Source: Onchocerca volvulus (lineage: Eukaryota > Nematoda > Chromadorea > Rhabditida > Onchocercidae). From it: 64,000 bases of DNA. Under the pieces are notes generated by a model that worked only from the letters and a program-made list of their open reading frames with translations, had not been told where the DNA came from and ran no database searches. Each line of letters starts with the position of its first letter. The stretch's first letter is position 1. This document shows positions 14,380-30,905 of the stretch, piece after piece. The DNA is taken from NCBI GenBank assembly GCA_000499405.2, contig HG738138.1:5950888-6014887 (forward strand), read 5' to 3'. A program made the position numbers and the translations under genes.

Positions 14380-17300
14380 ATGTATTTCTCCTATCTTCAT
14401 TACTATTCTCATCAATTACCACTTTTTACGATTTTCCATCTTTTAAATACTTTTACATTTTCGCTAACGCAATGCCCACCACTTCAACCACCTTGCCATT
14501 GTGCACCGTCTATTCACGAACCCATTGCCATTATTTGTGAAAATGCATCCACTTTATCCAATATATTGACTGCCATAACGGAAGCACGAAGTGTTACAGT
14601 ATGTTATCGTTTATTCACACATTTCCCTATCATATACTTACAATTATGTGATGAAATTGTCAAAATTTTGAACTCATTTTTTGAATGAGATGAAAACTGT
14701 TCAATCATCATTTTTATCTATTTCATTCAAATTACTAAAAATCTCTTCGAAATCTCGAAGATCCAATGATTTTATCAAAATTTATACTCCTACACTCCAT
14801 TTTACTAATTAGAAAAGCTTGTTTACTTTTAAAAGAAAAATTGGAATTTTCCCAGCTTCAAAATTTAATCAAATGCTAATAATTCAATAGATATTTCAGA
14901 TAGCTGTTCTTCATATAACGGACACTGTAATTTCAAATCTTCCACCTTATATATTTCAAAATTTTACTATTTCACGATTGGTGTTGAACCGGTGCAATCT
15001 GAACCAAATAGATGACAATGCATTTGTTGGAGCAAGTCTGGATAAATTGACCGACTTGGACCTTTCTGATAATCAATTAGGTGTAATACCTACAACTGGT
15101 GTTCCGCGTCTGACTAATCTGAGGAAACTATCCCTGAATCGAAATCGCATTAGTCAATTGCAGTCCAATTCATTCATAAACTATGAATCACGAGATATAC
15201 TGCAAAAACTGGAACTAGCCGGAAATCGAATCACAGACCAAACTCTCGATGACTCACTTGCTTTTAGACCATTACGCTCCTTACAACAGCTAAGCTTGGA
15301 AACCAACGCACTGAATATTATTCCATCTGCCTCATTAGTTAATCAACGACAAACATTGATTAATTTGAATTTGGGTTTAAACCAAATTAACGAAGTTCCT
15401 GTTGACGCCTTAGATTTCCCAAATCTCAATTCACTTTCACTTGAATTCAATGGTATTTCACAAATCATTCCGCAAGCATTCCAAGGAATTCCCAATCTGC
15501 AGCATTTATATCTTACGGGTAACAAATTTCCTTCCTGGCAACCTGAAATGTTCACATTCGTCCCGCATCTGCTGACCCTAGGTATCGGTGAAACTCCAAT
15601 TGCTGTAATACCATCAAACGCTTTTCAGGTAATTACAACGAATTTAATAGTAAAAAGTCGATTACCATTTCCTCTGTTTTTATGACTTGAGAATATTAGT
15701 TGAATCGAATTTGTTCCACTCTCATCTATCCTTTTAATTATATTTTATTAATTGTTGCTTTTTCTATGTTTGATATTTTTATTTTCCCCTTTCTTCTAAA
15801 TTATACTCGATATTGCCTATTTCACTCGAATCACTATTCTCATAATTACCAGTCATGATGTCAGTAAGATTATTTATATTTGTTTCATTCATTTTGTTTC
15901 AATTTACATTTTTACGCCACTTAAATTCTTTCGTATTGATTCTTACCATCCCACTTTTCCAATTTACTGATTATTTCTATTTCTGGCACTATATCCATCA
16001 CGTGAGCAACTAAAAAAACAACTTCTAGAACATAAACTATATAATAAAATCTGGAACAAACTGCAGTTATTCAGAGTGCATTATTTCTTATCAAATTAAG
16101 TTATTTAGCAGCATAAAAACTAACTATCGAAATTTATGTTCAAATACAAAACTTACACTAATTATTGCAGCATATATCCAAGTTAATACGTTTGGAAATG
16201 TCTGAAGCAGCTGTTGATACAATTGAGCTAGGGGCTTTCCAGAGAACGCCAAATATTCAGGCAATTATTTTGAATAAGAATCGTCTTTCCGTGTAAGTTA
16301 GAGCTTTCTTGTTTTGCATAAATTGATAAAAAATCAAATATTTAATCCTTTGAAAGATGAGGATTAAAAATTAAGGACTTATACATTCCCTCTTGAATTA
16401 ATCTTTCTTCACCATTGAAAATGAAGTGAGCATCATGCCACTTACGGCTAAAACAGTAGACCCTGCATCCAGCTCGATCTTGGCTTCTAGATGAATTATT
16501 ATGTTTGTTTGTCAGTGTTGTATGACAGTAACTGTTGCCGAAGAACTTAAATCTTGGATTTGCTTCCTTTTTCCAGGATACGTTCCGATTACTTTAAAGG
16601 CCTGAATCACTTATATTCAGTGAATCTGGGTGGCAATCGCATTGATACTTCTGAACCACTCGCTTTCGCAAATCTACCAAAAATGAACCACCTTGATATC
16701 AGGTCTTTCTTCACACCTTTCGGATTTTTGATCTGATGCTACATAAATATTCTGGAAGTTTAAAAATCATCCAATTCAAAAAATTGCTTCCAATTCCATA
16801 TTCCAATTTCAGTACTTAAAATTTGAATTATGTACAATTTTTTCAAAATATTTAATTAACTTGCAAAGACAGTAACCAAAACACTCCACCCGTTTTATCA
16901 CTCATCAAGCAATCAATTTTAGTTTCAATCAGCTTCAAACATTACCGGATAATACGTTTACAAATTCATTTTTACCGGATCCGAATGAACGACGTATCAT
17001 GTATGTATGTGGCAATCCATGGTTGTGTAATTCAGCTCTGGAATGGTTTCGGATTTATTTACGGGAAAACGTTGACATTGACATCGATAAACCTGGCTGC
17101 GCTGTTGCCTGTGTTGACAATATTAATGGTTGCCCTCCAGTTGGTACCCCATTACGAGCCATGGATTATTGCCCAGCCAATGACATACCTCTTCCACTAA
17201 CTCGCAATGCGCTGTCATTCGTTGGTTGGATTATCTTAGGTTGGTATTTCCGAAACTTATTTGAGAATTTTCGCGATAAGATACGACCAGAACAATCTAT

Positions 17301-17668
17301 CTCTTCAGTTTTGGATACTATTTAGATGTCCCCTTACTCAACATTACTGCTAATCTGTTACGTCAGAGACAGTGCATCATATCGCTTCGAGAGGGAATGC
17401 AAAATCTACATCCCCAAGTTTCAAAATCTATCTTTCTCGAACTAATTAGTTTGAACTTCGAAAACATACTTCAGCGCCAAACTTTTACATTTTGTAGCTA
17501 TTATAATGACAATTCTGTTGATCAGTATATGTTTAATGGCATTAGTCCGCTATGGAATATCGCATCGAAGGAAAAAAATCAAGGATCAGGAAGCGCTGGA
17601 AGACGAACAGAGGATTATGTCAATAACAGGTTCATCAATGAAACTAAATAACCAAAACTTTTCTGTAC

Positions 17669-17723
<55 letters not shown>

Positions 17724-17920
17724 ATAGAATAGAAAATCTCTTATGCCTCAAAATAAATGATAAAACGTTAAATTTGAAACCTAATAAAACATGATCGCTT
17801 TTTCCAGGAAGTGGAGTGCCGTCAGTAATAACTCGATCTTATTTGCCGCCACCAACAGTAGGTCTCGATTTACCTCCAGCTCATAGTTTAGATGAAACAT
17901 CAACCAATTACTTGTATTAA
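14380..17920 (+). CDS. Extracellular leucine-rich-repeat transmembrane protein, 7 exons
   Basis: Exons: 14380-14598, 14900-15628, 16171-16292, 16577-16702, 16923-17239, 17498-17629, 17808-17920. Phases fit, giving 585 aa. An AG acceptor at 14376-14377 immediately precedes the ATG. Order of parts: hydrophobic N-terminal signal segment; Cys-rich LRR N-cap (CPPLQPPCHCAP); about 12 LRRs of type LxxLxLxxNxI (LTDLDLSDNQLGVIP, LRKLSLNRNRISQLQ); LRR C-cap (YVCGNPWLCNSALEWFR); one transmembrane helix (FVGWIILA + IIMTILLISICLM) assembled across the exon 5/6 junction; then a basic stop-transfer (HRRKKIK) and a tail of about 75 residues ending TSTNYLY. This architecture matches nematode eLRRon-type epithelial matrix proteins such as the EGG-6/LET-4 group. 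Which member is not resolved. Confidence 0.88.
17670..17718. repeat. 49-nt poly(A) tract in last intron of the LRR gene
   Basis: An unbroken run of A lies 41 nt after the exon 6 donor (ACAG|GTTCAT). If the intron is retained, the frame runs through it as a poly-lysine stretch before stopping. Its position inside an intron argues for a simple-sequence expansion rather than a retroposed mRNA tail. Confidence 0.9.
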
Positions 17921-18696
17921 TTTCCTATTTCAAATCATAAACAAAATTCTAAATTGAAAATAGAAGACCTAAATACGAATTTGAATTTATATAATCGTTT
18001 TATTTGGGAAATTCACAGTCAACAGCCGGGAGCGACTAATAACCTATAATTTATATATACATATCGATTTAATTTCGAAAAAGAATAATATATACATATA
18101 ATTTAAAAAATTCTCAAATTATTTGCATGGCTGAATGAAAACATTATATCGTACGAAGTCATACGGAACAAAAAAGTTAAAAAATATTTCCAACTTTGAC
18201 TAGCATATTATAAAAATTATGAGATTTAGCATAGCTAGCAATGACTCCTGGAAAACCTTCAAAAAAGTAACATCTAAAAATCACTGCTGTAAAGAACTAC
18301 TCAATCATTCTAATCAAAAAATAATGTTAAATGAAAAATACATCAAAATGCATTGCTGAGAAAGAGGAAGACCTATATTTACCAACAGAAGCATTATAGG
18401 GAAACAGAATAAAAATTCTTGCGGAAATTAGGAATGTCTTTTGGAGGGTTAATCCGAAAGTCATACTTTTCAGTCATGAATTAATAGAGATATGAAAAAT
18501 GCATTATATAAAAAGGACAATAAGTATCCAATCTAATAAAACTCCAGATAGATAACTAGTAGAAAAATTGTGTTGGAAATTCAACTAGCAGTATCCTCCT
18601 AGTAATAGAATGGAAAAGGAAAATGTGATGTATAAGTTGCAGGGATATCTATGATGATACCAGAAATTTTTGCTTCATACAAAATCTGATAAATTG
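17921..18696. other. Convergent 3' region of LRR gene and copine gene
   Basis: About 780 bp hold the 3' UTRs of two converging genes. No additional gene seen. Confidence 0.5.
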
Positions 18697-22165
<3,469 letters not shown>

Positions 22166-22410
22166 TTCACATCTCAACCGGTAATTACGCGTTCATTCTT
22201 CGTTTTTTAAGTTAGTTGCATATGACGACACTGAAACAAATTTCATGTGAAAAGAATAATTCTTACGTAAGAGATTAGATTCTTACGCTGCTAAACGTGC
22301 GAATTGCGCTATGGAAAGTGGTGTAATACAAAAAAGAAATGCTTCAGGTAAAAAGTTAATAAACAAGTAAAACCACAAAAAAAAAAACAATCTAAAAAAC
22401 AACGTGACAG

Positions 22411-22467
22411 GAACCGACTCCCGCCACCCCATCGCCCACCCCCACCCCAATCTCCCCGCCCACGAAT
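22411..22467. other. Isolated GC-rich block upstream of copine gene
   Basis: The sequence is C-rich on the plus strand (CCCACCCCCACCCCAATC, CCCCGCCCACG) within an otherwise strongly A+T-rich region, about 250 bp upstream of the copine start. Read on the copine-coding strand it is a G-rich run with several GGGG/GGG blocks. It might be a promoter element or a G-quadruplex former. Confidence 0.45.
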
Positions 22468-23122
22468 TCAAAAACTCGTTTTGAAAAAAGTCTGGAACTT
22501 TTAGATTACACTGACGGGGACAATTTGCAAAAATCTAATTCCGCAGCTAACATCAGGTCGTCGCGTATTAATGGCTAATTTCTGCACAAATTTCTTGCAA
22601 AATTTAGTGGAGCTATATATATAAATGACCAGTTAAAAGGAATTATCTGTAATCTAGATGCAAAAAACACGCATTTGTTGGTAGATCTCAAGAAAAAAAT
22701 TAGTTCTGTGGAAAAAATTGAATTGAATTCTTAATTTTTTTGAATCGAAAAAAGTTCATGTAAGGTACCAACTTTAATCATTTATTTCTTTTATGTGATT
22801 GTCGATGTTGAGAGCAACATCAGTGAATACCTTCAAAAGTACTGAGTTGATCGCAATCCTGAAAACCTTGCTCTCACATGATGCAACAAACATGTAGCGT
22901 TCTCGAGTTTATGAAAACACTATATGTTCATTTGATCATATGCAAAATGACGTTTTGAAATTTTAATGAATCTTACTGGGCAATATTTAAAAGGAAGAAC
23001 TCGAAAGTTTAGTAATTGTATCAGCTATATGGTAAATATGATAAATTCTATTATTTTTCTAAGCGACTTTTTATATGTTTACACTGGCTGGACTGGCGAC
23101 GTCAACCGCTCGGTCCAGCTAG

Positions 23123-23260
23123 TCTACATAAATAAAAATGTAAATGTTCGCTTGTTCAAAATCTTTAATCCTCGAAAGTTCTTAAACACGCGCCTATTCG
23201 AATGCAACGTTGCATTAAAATTTCAAAACCTTCTTGAAAAAGTTTTGCGAATTGAGCTGC
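23123..23260 (+). mobile_element. Helitron 5'-end relic A
   Basis: Begins TCTACATAAATAAAAATG, followed by TAAATGTTCG, matching the 5' ends at 35190, 43735 (minus), 56525 and 60540. Downstream it holds an inverted piece of the family's ...CAACGTTGCATCCGAATAGGCGCG... segment, so the copy is rearranged or composed of two opposed ends. It is preceded by G rather than the usual A. Confidence 0.6.
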
Positions 23261-24725
23261 AAATTAGGAACTATTATGTGTCAAGAAAGAGTATTTCTTT
23301 CATTTATTATTGATACTAGGAATTGTAACTTAACCTAAATCTTGAGAAGGCATATCTAATATAACTATAATAACTAACTATTCCGCTGATAATATTGGTA
23401 CTGATCTAGTGAAATTTTTTTTATCATAGAAATTCATATTTGTTCGAGTGATTATTTACTTGTTATCAGTAATCCAAAGTTTCTTTGCACTGTTATTTCA
23501 TAAGTTCCAGCATAGATGGTAACTTCTAACCAGCAAAAACGCGAAAACGCATTTTCGGTTAAACCAATTATTGGAACGAGATGAAATTACTTAATAAAAA
23601 TTGAATTAGTTTGCTTCGTTGAAAAGTAAACTAATTCCACATTCCTTGTCCATTAAAGCCAATTGATAAAATGTGGACTTATGTTGTCTAATAAATGAAT
23701 GAATGCCAGTTCTAATGTTTTGCTTTATCCCAGTTTTATAAGTACTTTTTAAATAAGGAACTCATAATTCAGGAAATTATCAAGAAAACTTCAGCTGAAA
23801 TACTTTTGCTAATAGTAACAATATAAGTTGTAATTTGAAGGTAGCTAGCAGGTTTACCTTCGCTGACTAATTTTTTAAATCTGTTTCTTATATTTGACTA
23901 ATCATACAGTAACAGCGAACTGCAAGACCACTTGAAAATAAGTTGACGTTTTAGATAGAGAATGATGTAAAAATTCTTATATTTAAGAAGTTATCTCTGA
24001 AAACTTCCCGAAAAACAACATTTTTTTATTGCAAAACTTACAGCAGCAAAAAGACAATAACTGTCAAATATGTCATACAATGAAATATAATACAATTAAT
24101 TAATTTTATAACTAAATTCAAATCAAATGGATATTTATTGAAAATACAAAAAGGTCTTTGGTTTAACGCTCTCAAACCATATCACAATAGCAAGCATGAT
24201 TTGTTTAAATTCCTAGTTTGATGCAGAAAACACTAAAACTGGAGATCGCAAAGTTGCATATGAACTTCCATAAAATAACTATTTTTTTCGATTTTTTTCC
24301 TAAAAACAAAGTTTGGGTATAGATGAAAATAATTTCGTTAACTATTTCACTTAAGACTCTATAAAGCTTATAATCTTATTTCCCCTTAATTTGAAAGTCT
24401 TTGACAAAAATTTAAAAAAAATTAGTTATCAAAAAAAGTCAAAATATTTGTTGCCTCTGGTTGAATACGCTAAGTGATCTGCATAAACTTCGGCAAAATT
24501 TTTTCCAACAATAGATTTCAAGGTATATTATTCCTTACCATCTAAAAAAAAATTCTTTGGCTCAAAAACTTGGGGGCATCATAAATCTCGCATTGTTGAA
24601 AAGAAAAATCCTCATATACGAAAGGACTCAATGACAGAAATTTTTTTTTAATTTACAACAATGTTTTCACAGTTATTTATATCTCGGAAATCTTCAAATA
24701 TAAACTTCAATTAGCAAAACTGATT

Positions 24726-24727
<2 letters not shown>

Positions 24728-24756
<29 letters not shown>
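24728..24756. repeat. 29-nt poly(T) tract
   Basis: Uninterrupted T run in the intergenic DNA just downstream (on the minus strand) of the cuticlin stop codon. Confidence 0.9.
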
Positions 24757-24870
24757 GTAAATCAAATAAATATCGACATCGGAACAACTGATAAGTGACA
24801 CGATGTTAAGAAGTTTGAGACCTTTTCAGAATGCTGAGAACTTCGACTCCATGGTGAGTTTACATTTAAT

Positions 24871-27403
24871 CTAATTTATTCTGCATAATGAATGCTTGCA
24901 ACTGCCATAAAAAAATATAGCTGATGTTGAGACCATAATTAAATTCATCGCTGCAATTGTTCCAAGGCCAAGTGATGACATACAGAATACATCCTGAAAA
25001 ACATTTCTTTCAAAATTGAAAAGCATCTTTTAGTTGGTTGTTTTGGGATTGATTTGCACCGAAAAATCAAAATAAACGATGAAAAAAACCTGGTAGACAT
25101 TGAAATTTCCATCATACCAGCTAACTTTTTCAATTTGGTCGTGTTGAAAGTTAAATTTCATTTCCAATTCCAATTCAAATTCCTCTACAATAGTGATTCT
25201 TCACTTATGGATGGATGACAAGCCGTATAAAAATTGTACAGACAAAATCTTAAGCACAAATTCATTTCTAGTTCGCATGTTTTTTTATCTTGTTTTACAA
25301 AGCCGAATATTGACAAATTATCCACAACAAAATGATTATTTACTTCGAGTTAATTGATCAAGTTCATAAGTGAATTAATTTAAGTCACTAATTAATGCAT
25401 GAATTTCACACCAAACACTTACTTCTCTGTTGAAATAATGGTAAAGTTTTGTTTTTCAAAACTGCAAGTATTTTCTAGACAGATTAAAGTAATTGTTGGA
25501 TGATTTAAAAAGAAGGTCAGATAATTAATGAAATGTCAACAATACTTCTATTAAATGTTATTTGATTGTTCTCCATCGATGCTTGTTCCTTTGCTTGAGA
25601 AGTATTTTCAAACGACAACAAAGTTTGATTTCTTCCGACTAGTGGTTCTGACTGCAACGAAGTTTGTCGCTTCCGCCTCGGTGGCTCCGGACAGTTAGGA
25701 ACCTGTAAGTGAAACTACCAATTTTCTTATTACTAACTAAGATATGCTTAGGTCGACTTGTAATTTAATCATTTTTCCAGTTCAATTCCATCTGAATTAA
25801 AATTTCAAGCTACTTTTCTATTTTAAGCAACTTAAGAGATAAAAAAGACAAGCATATTTTATATCTACTTCTTCTTTGTAATCTGCAGCGCGTAAAGTAA
25901 TTGGAAATGTTCGTAACACATTCCTGATACTTTCCTACTAAACAAACTTGATATGAGAAAAATAATGATCACAATACAAAGACAAAAACTGTTAGTGATG
26001 GCTCTCATAATTAACATTTTTCATATAGCATTATCTAAACAAAGACAGCAAATATTTGCTTATTGAACGAAACTCGAAAATTCATTTTAAAAAAATTAAT
26101 AGATACGGAGCAATATTCCTGATTCGGTTCTTTTATTGTCAATGATATTTGGCAATCAAAGAATAAACTTTGTCGATCAGCATACTTATAAACATGCGCT
26201 TCTTTACCCGCCATTAAATCTGACACATATTCCAGATTTTGCAGTAAATATTTGTCCTTCGCACATCTGCATTAGAAAAACAGGCTATAATACTTCATTC
26301 CCAGAGCAGTCACCATCTAAATATCTAGATTTTTTGAAATCTAAAATTCAATGAAATTGCACCCTTCTCCTTTTTGTACTTTATTCCTCAATACTTTTAA
26401 GGGGAATGAAAAGAGGAATTACAAATCGTCCACTAGAATCACTACACAATAAGAATCAACGTTACCCTTGTTCATCAATCAGCTGAACTCGATCACCGTT
26501 ACCATCATCCACGAAGCAACTGTGTACTACCATACAAAACTGATTCTCGGTATCCGTCTCACATGTCCATTTGTGATAAACCTTAATTAAAGCCCCTTGT
26601 GTTTACTAGACTTGCAATGTCTTTGAAAAGAATAAATTGCAGAATCTTTGATACCTCATAAGCAAAATAGCAATCTGCATGCAATTCATCGTAATATTTT
26701 CTAACTAGAGTATGAACAATTAAATAAGTAATAACGAAAAAAATGTGCTTCCTGAAACTTACCATCTGTCCAATGACAGCATAAAGTACTGGTGGTCCGG
26801 CAGGCGATCCATCAAGAATCTCATATTTACATACTGGCATCGGCACCTGTTCGGTTTGGAGTGGAGGAGGATTCATCCTGAAATTTAAAAACTACTAGAA
26901 AAGCATGAAAGTAATATATTTTCATCACATTTATTTTTGTTGTAACGAGTTTAAAATCTTGACAAAAATATACTGTGCCTTTCAATTATATGCTTTTCAT
27001 TTACTTGGTTTCTTTTTCAATAAACAAAATAAAAATCAATTAGAACAAACAATTAAATGTGGTCAAGTTCTCATACCAAAGAAAAAGATTAATAATAAAA
27101 GCCAAGCTTATAGTTTTCGTTGTAAAAAATAATCATTTTTCGAATCGGTTTAAAATAACCAAAAACTGTCAAATTGAAATAAAATTCGTAAATAGTTGAG
27201 CTGAAAACCAAAAAGACGGTATCACTTTTGATTATGTTAACAATTTCTGATTAACTTACTTTACTTGTATTTGTTTCTCGAAAATTTTCTCCATTTCCAT
27301 ATAAAAACATTGGACCACATAGACACGGTCAATTTTGGTAAGAAAATTGGGTTGAAATGCCAGAAAGAGTGATGTTGTTACATACATACCACGTGGGTTA
27401 TTC

Positions 27404-27443
<40 letters not shown>

Positions 27444-28225
27444 TTCTAGTGTGAAAAAAAAGTCTTATTCAACAACTGAATAACCAACTTTATAACCTTA
27501 AAGTGTCTGTATTGTTTGATGCAATATATAGATTACTTTTCTGAATTGTTTTTTAAATATCAAAATTCTACCGATCGCCTTCTCTCAACATCACAACTTT
27601 TGAATCCGAGTCTAATGGATGCATTTCGCCTTTCATCGTCCACGTTTTCAGCGGCAGTCGAGCGACATGACGGATCTGCTAAATGATCTTCCACAAATAT
27701 AAACCCTTTGAAAGCATTCCGTGTTTCAAATTGCACCTTAATTACTGTAGTCATGATTGCAAAATAAAAAGTTGCTTTTTTGGCGGGAATAGAATTCACA
27801 TTTATTTTTTCGTATCCATATTCGAGTTCGAAATTAAGAATGAATTTTTTAATATATTTCGATAAATATATGCACAATGAAACATTTTTGGCAGTTTGAT
27901 TCAAAAGCACCATACTTACGAACACTCAAAAAATTTCCTGTTCAAACATGACTTATGCTGTGTTCATTCTTATATTTTTTGTAAGAAAATCGATTCAAAA
28001 CGAAAAATTTCGATGAAGATTAAAGGAAGAGTAACTACATTTGCTTTATAAGTTTGAAACAATTTGTGGACCAGTTCTCTGCAAGTCCTCGAACTAATAA
28101 ACTTCTGCACTGGAAATGCAATTAAATTTAATAACTCATCGACCTACTTCAATATAATTGTCGCCACAATAAACATATGGATCACCGAGAATATCGTTGT
28201 CCAAGACACTGCTTCTGACGTTGTT
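24871..28225 (-). CDS. Cuticlin-like ZP-domain protein, 10 exons found (signal-peptide exon missing)
   Basis: Secreted/apical ZP protein of the nematode cuticle or apical matrix. Exons: 28225-28148, 27736-27572, 27402-27260, 26877-26763, 26581-26466, 26266-26107, 25702-25546, 25461-25423, 25184-25090, 24993-24871. Phases fit throughout and give 396 aa without the N-terminus. ZP blocks: [138 protein letters not shown] furin-type cleavage site (RRKRQ) follows PNCPEPP. The C-terminal exon supplies a membrane helix ([21 protein letters not shown]) and a short cytoplasmic tail. One exon is only 39 nt. Which cut/cutl gene is unresolved. Confidence 0.92.
27407..27438. repeat. 32-nt A/T homopolymer at a cuticlin splice acceptor
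   Basis: On the coding (minus) strand this is a T32 run directly followed by ACAG and the exon starting at 27402. It therefore serves as, or has expanded from, the polypyrimidine tract of that intron. Confidence 0.85.
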
Positions 28226-30860
28226 CTGCAAAATTTATACATTTTACCGCCTTCATGAATCGAAAAGAAAATAAACAATTCAACTGGTAGCTGGATCATT
28301 TGATTTAGAAATCAATCTGAAGCATTTTCTTTAATTGCAAAGATTATTAGATTGGAAAAACTTATTTAAAAAAAAAAGAAAAAAAAAACTACTCAGAATT
28401 ATGTATTAATGTTTTCCAGTTTTTGCCGATATCTTATTTCTGCAAAAAAGACCGTCGTTCAATTTATCTCAAAATAATTATTTTGATGATTTAGCTAAAA
28501 ATGTGGAGCGAAAAAAGCATGTCTGGAAAAATAGACTGGAACAAATATTAAAAAAAAAAAACAGTTAATTTGCATAAAAGCTCTTAAATTTTGGGACGCT
28601 TTCGAAATAAAAAATAAGATAAATTTTGTTAAGAGATGATATATCTTGAAATCATAATTAATATTATGAAATAAATTATAATTAATTTTATTTCCCTTGG
28701 ATGTTGTAAATGAATTAAAGCGTGACAAAGTGTTAATAGATGGGAAGATATCCATTCAAGAACAATTAGAGCACATTTATCTCGGCATTTGCTCATTGAA
28801 ATTTTCCTGTTGACAAGAAATTTGTATCAAATAATTTATGAATAATATAGAACCACTTATTGTAGTGGTGACTCGAACTGCTGTGATATCGTGCTAGTTT
28901 GTTTGAAAATACATCAGTTTTCAATTCGCCCATATTTCTCTCATTCATTTGTCTTTATTGCCATTACAGGGGGCAATTAGGTCATCATGGTGGACAAGTA
29001 AACATTAAATGAAAATGTGATAGTGATTCCATTTTCCAGAATTTCTAATCCAGAAGAGTGAAAAAAAGTATGTATTAAAAAATCTTTCGTTGGAAACACT
29101 AAATATAAAATGAATGTGTGTTTGTACAAGTTTTTCTGTATTAAGTTTTTTTCCAATATTAATTTGGAAATATAAAATATTAGTGAGACAGTAAATGTGT
29201 TCTAATGATTGATTGCTATGTCTTAGCTGGCAAAAGTTTATGTTAAGCTTAAATCTCTTAGTTTTATGAATAATTAAGCATAACATTTACCATCAATGCT
29301 GTGAAGATTGTTAAACTTAATGATACACGCATCGACAAATGCTCTTCTTCCTCTAAAAAATAGTTTAAATTGGCTGAAAACAAAAATTCTTAATTTTACG
29401 AATCATATACTTCAGATCGTTTTTAAATGATGAGGCAAGTGATTTATATATCAACATATTTGAAGAGAAGTTTTATGGTTTAAAGAATAAATCAGTACAT
29501 TAAAAGAATAATTAATGGAACAAACAGCTTTTAAAATTCTTAGAGAACAAATGTTTTGTGAAATTTCATTGGAGAATGTTTTCAGAAGTATAGGGAAAAA
29601 GTTAAATTTATTGACATTTACAAGGAATTTATTGATAGATTTATTGACATTTTCAAGAGTTAAATTTATTGATATTTAGAAGTATTTAATAGTTTTATTT
29701 TTATGGAAAATTAAAAATTTTCCTTTTCAATTTTTTTTTTTTTTACCTGCTATTGTTCATCTTTTTTGAGTCTAAATTCTGCCAAATTTTAATAGCTTTA
29801 ATTATTATCAGTACTTCTTGTATACTGGTTTAAGTTTATAGAGTATGATACTTCTATTTCACTGCAGACAACTCATATTCTAAAGCTTGAAATTACCTTA
29901 AAGACACCTGGCATATTTAGTAAACAACCTGAAGAACTGCACTAATGTCGCATACATGCGACATATTGATCATGATTATCATCTACAAAAAAGTTTCGAA
30001 TGCGGGTTATCAATCTTTTCTTTCAGTTCTTCACTGACCAAGTAATTAATAATCCTTTTACATTAAAAAAAAAAAAACTTCCAACTCACATGAAATTCTG
30101 GATAACGAACGCATGCATTGACTATCAAAGTACTTTTTATCTATCGCATAATACTGTCGTTTTCCTACTGCATGTTTTAAAATATTTTGGAAAGATGTCA
30201 TCAGAAGCTATAAACATTCAATTGATCTTAAATTTTGGTCAACAAACAAACAGACTAACACTGAATCAATGTTTTCTGTTCTTATTTACTCATCATTGCA
30301 TTCATTCACTTTCCTGTCTAAGCTAAAAATGATCCATAACTACGTTCAAACAAAATTTGGACGCCTCAATCATGCAGCCTTTGCTTCAGGACCAATTACG
30401 AATGTAGTGTGATTTCTAAGCTTTTCGGAAAGTTAAGTCTCTGTGCTTCTTGGATTTTCTAAAAACATATTCTCTTTGTGCAGTTGTCCATCGTAAATAT
30501 CTTTCATCCAGATAACCAGAAAGTAAAAATTCAGCAGATATATAATCCTGAGAAGACGAGAAGAGAAAAAAGAAAGAATATGATTAATGGGAAAATCATA
30601 CATTCAAAGGTTTCTGAAGAAATTGGCTTTTTAACTTAGGCGATTTTTTACGAACGTATGCAGTTTATTTTTTTAAAACAGTAGATGACTGTATCTTTAT
30701 CAAAATGAAGTAATAACTGGAATTAAATACTTGACAATCGAAATAACGAGTAAAAGCAGTTGTCCTTGATAAGTATTTAGTTTTCCTCATGTCCATGAAA
30801 TTATTTTTAAAAATAAAAATGGTATTTTCGAAAATTTAATCTATGAAATTTTAGTAATGA

Positions 30861-30905
30861 AAATAAAGATATATTTGGACTTATAGAAATAAAGATATAT
30901 TTGGA
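30861..30905. repeat. Two-copy direct repeat, 26-bp period
   Basis: The 19-mer AAATAAAGATATATTTGGA occurs at 30861 and again, unchanged, at 30887, separated by CTTATAG. Confidence 0.9.

Larger units (their letters stand above)
22166..24870. other. Intergenic between copine and cuticlin genes
   Basis: About 2.7 kb with no gene recognised. It contains a short GC-rich block (22411-22467), one Helitron-end relic (23123-23260) and a 29-nt T tract (24728-24756). The plus-strand open frame at 22966-23313 is produced largely by the Helitron relic. Confidence 0.5.

Noticed and set aside
17670..17718. Poly(A) as evidence of a processed pseudogene
   Set aside because: The gene has six introns with good splice sites and the A tract lies inside one of them.
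26905..27132. Plus-strand open frame of 75 codons antisense to the cuticlin gene
   Set aside because: Phe/Lys/Asn-rich translation of AT-rich intron sequence, with no motif and no splice context.
29005..29286. Minus-strand 93-codon open frame in the gene desert
   Set aside because: Composition is that of translated AT-rich DNA; no domain, no signal and no supporting splice sites.
30000..30326. Plus-strand 108-codon open frame
   Set aside because: Starts at ATG but is Phe/Leu/Tyr/His-rich and includes a lysine run from an A tract. No homology recognised, and no neighbouring exons found.
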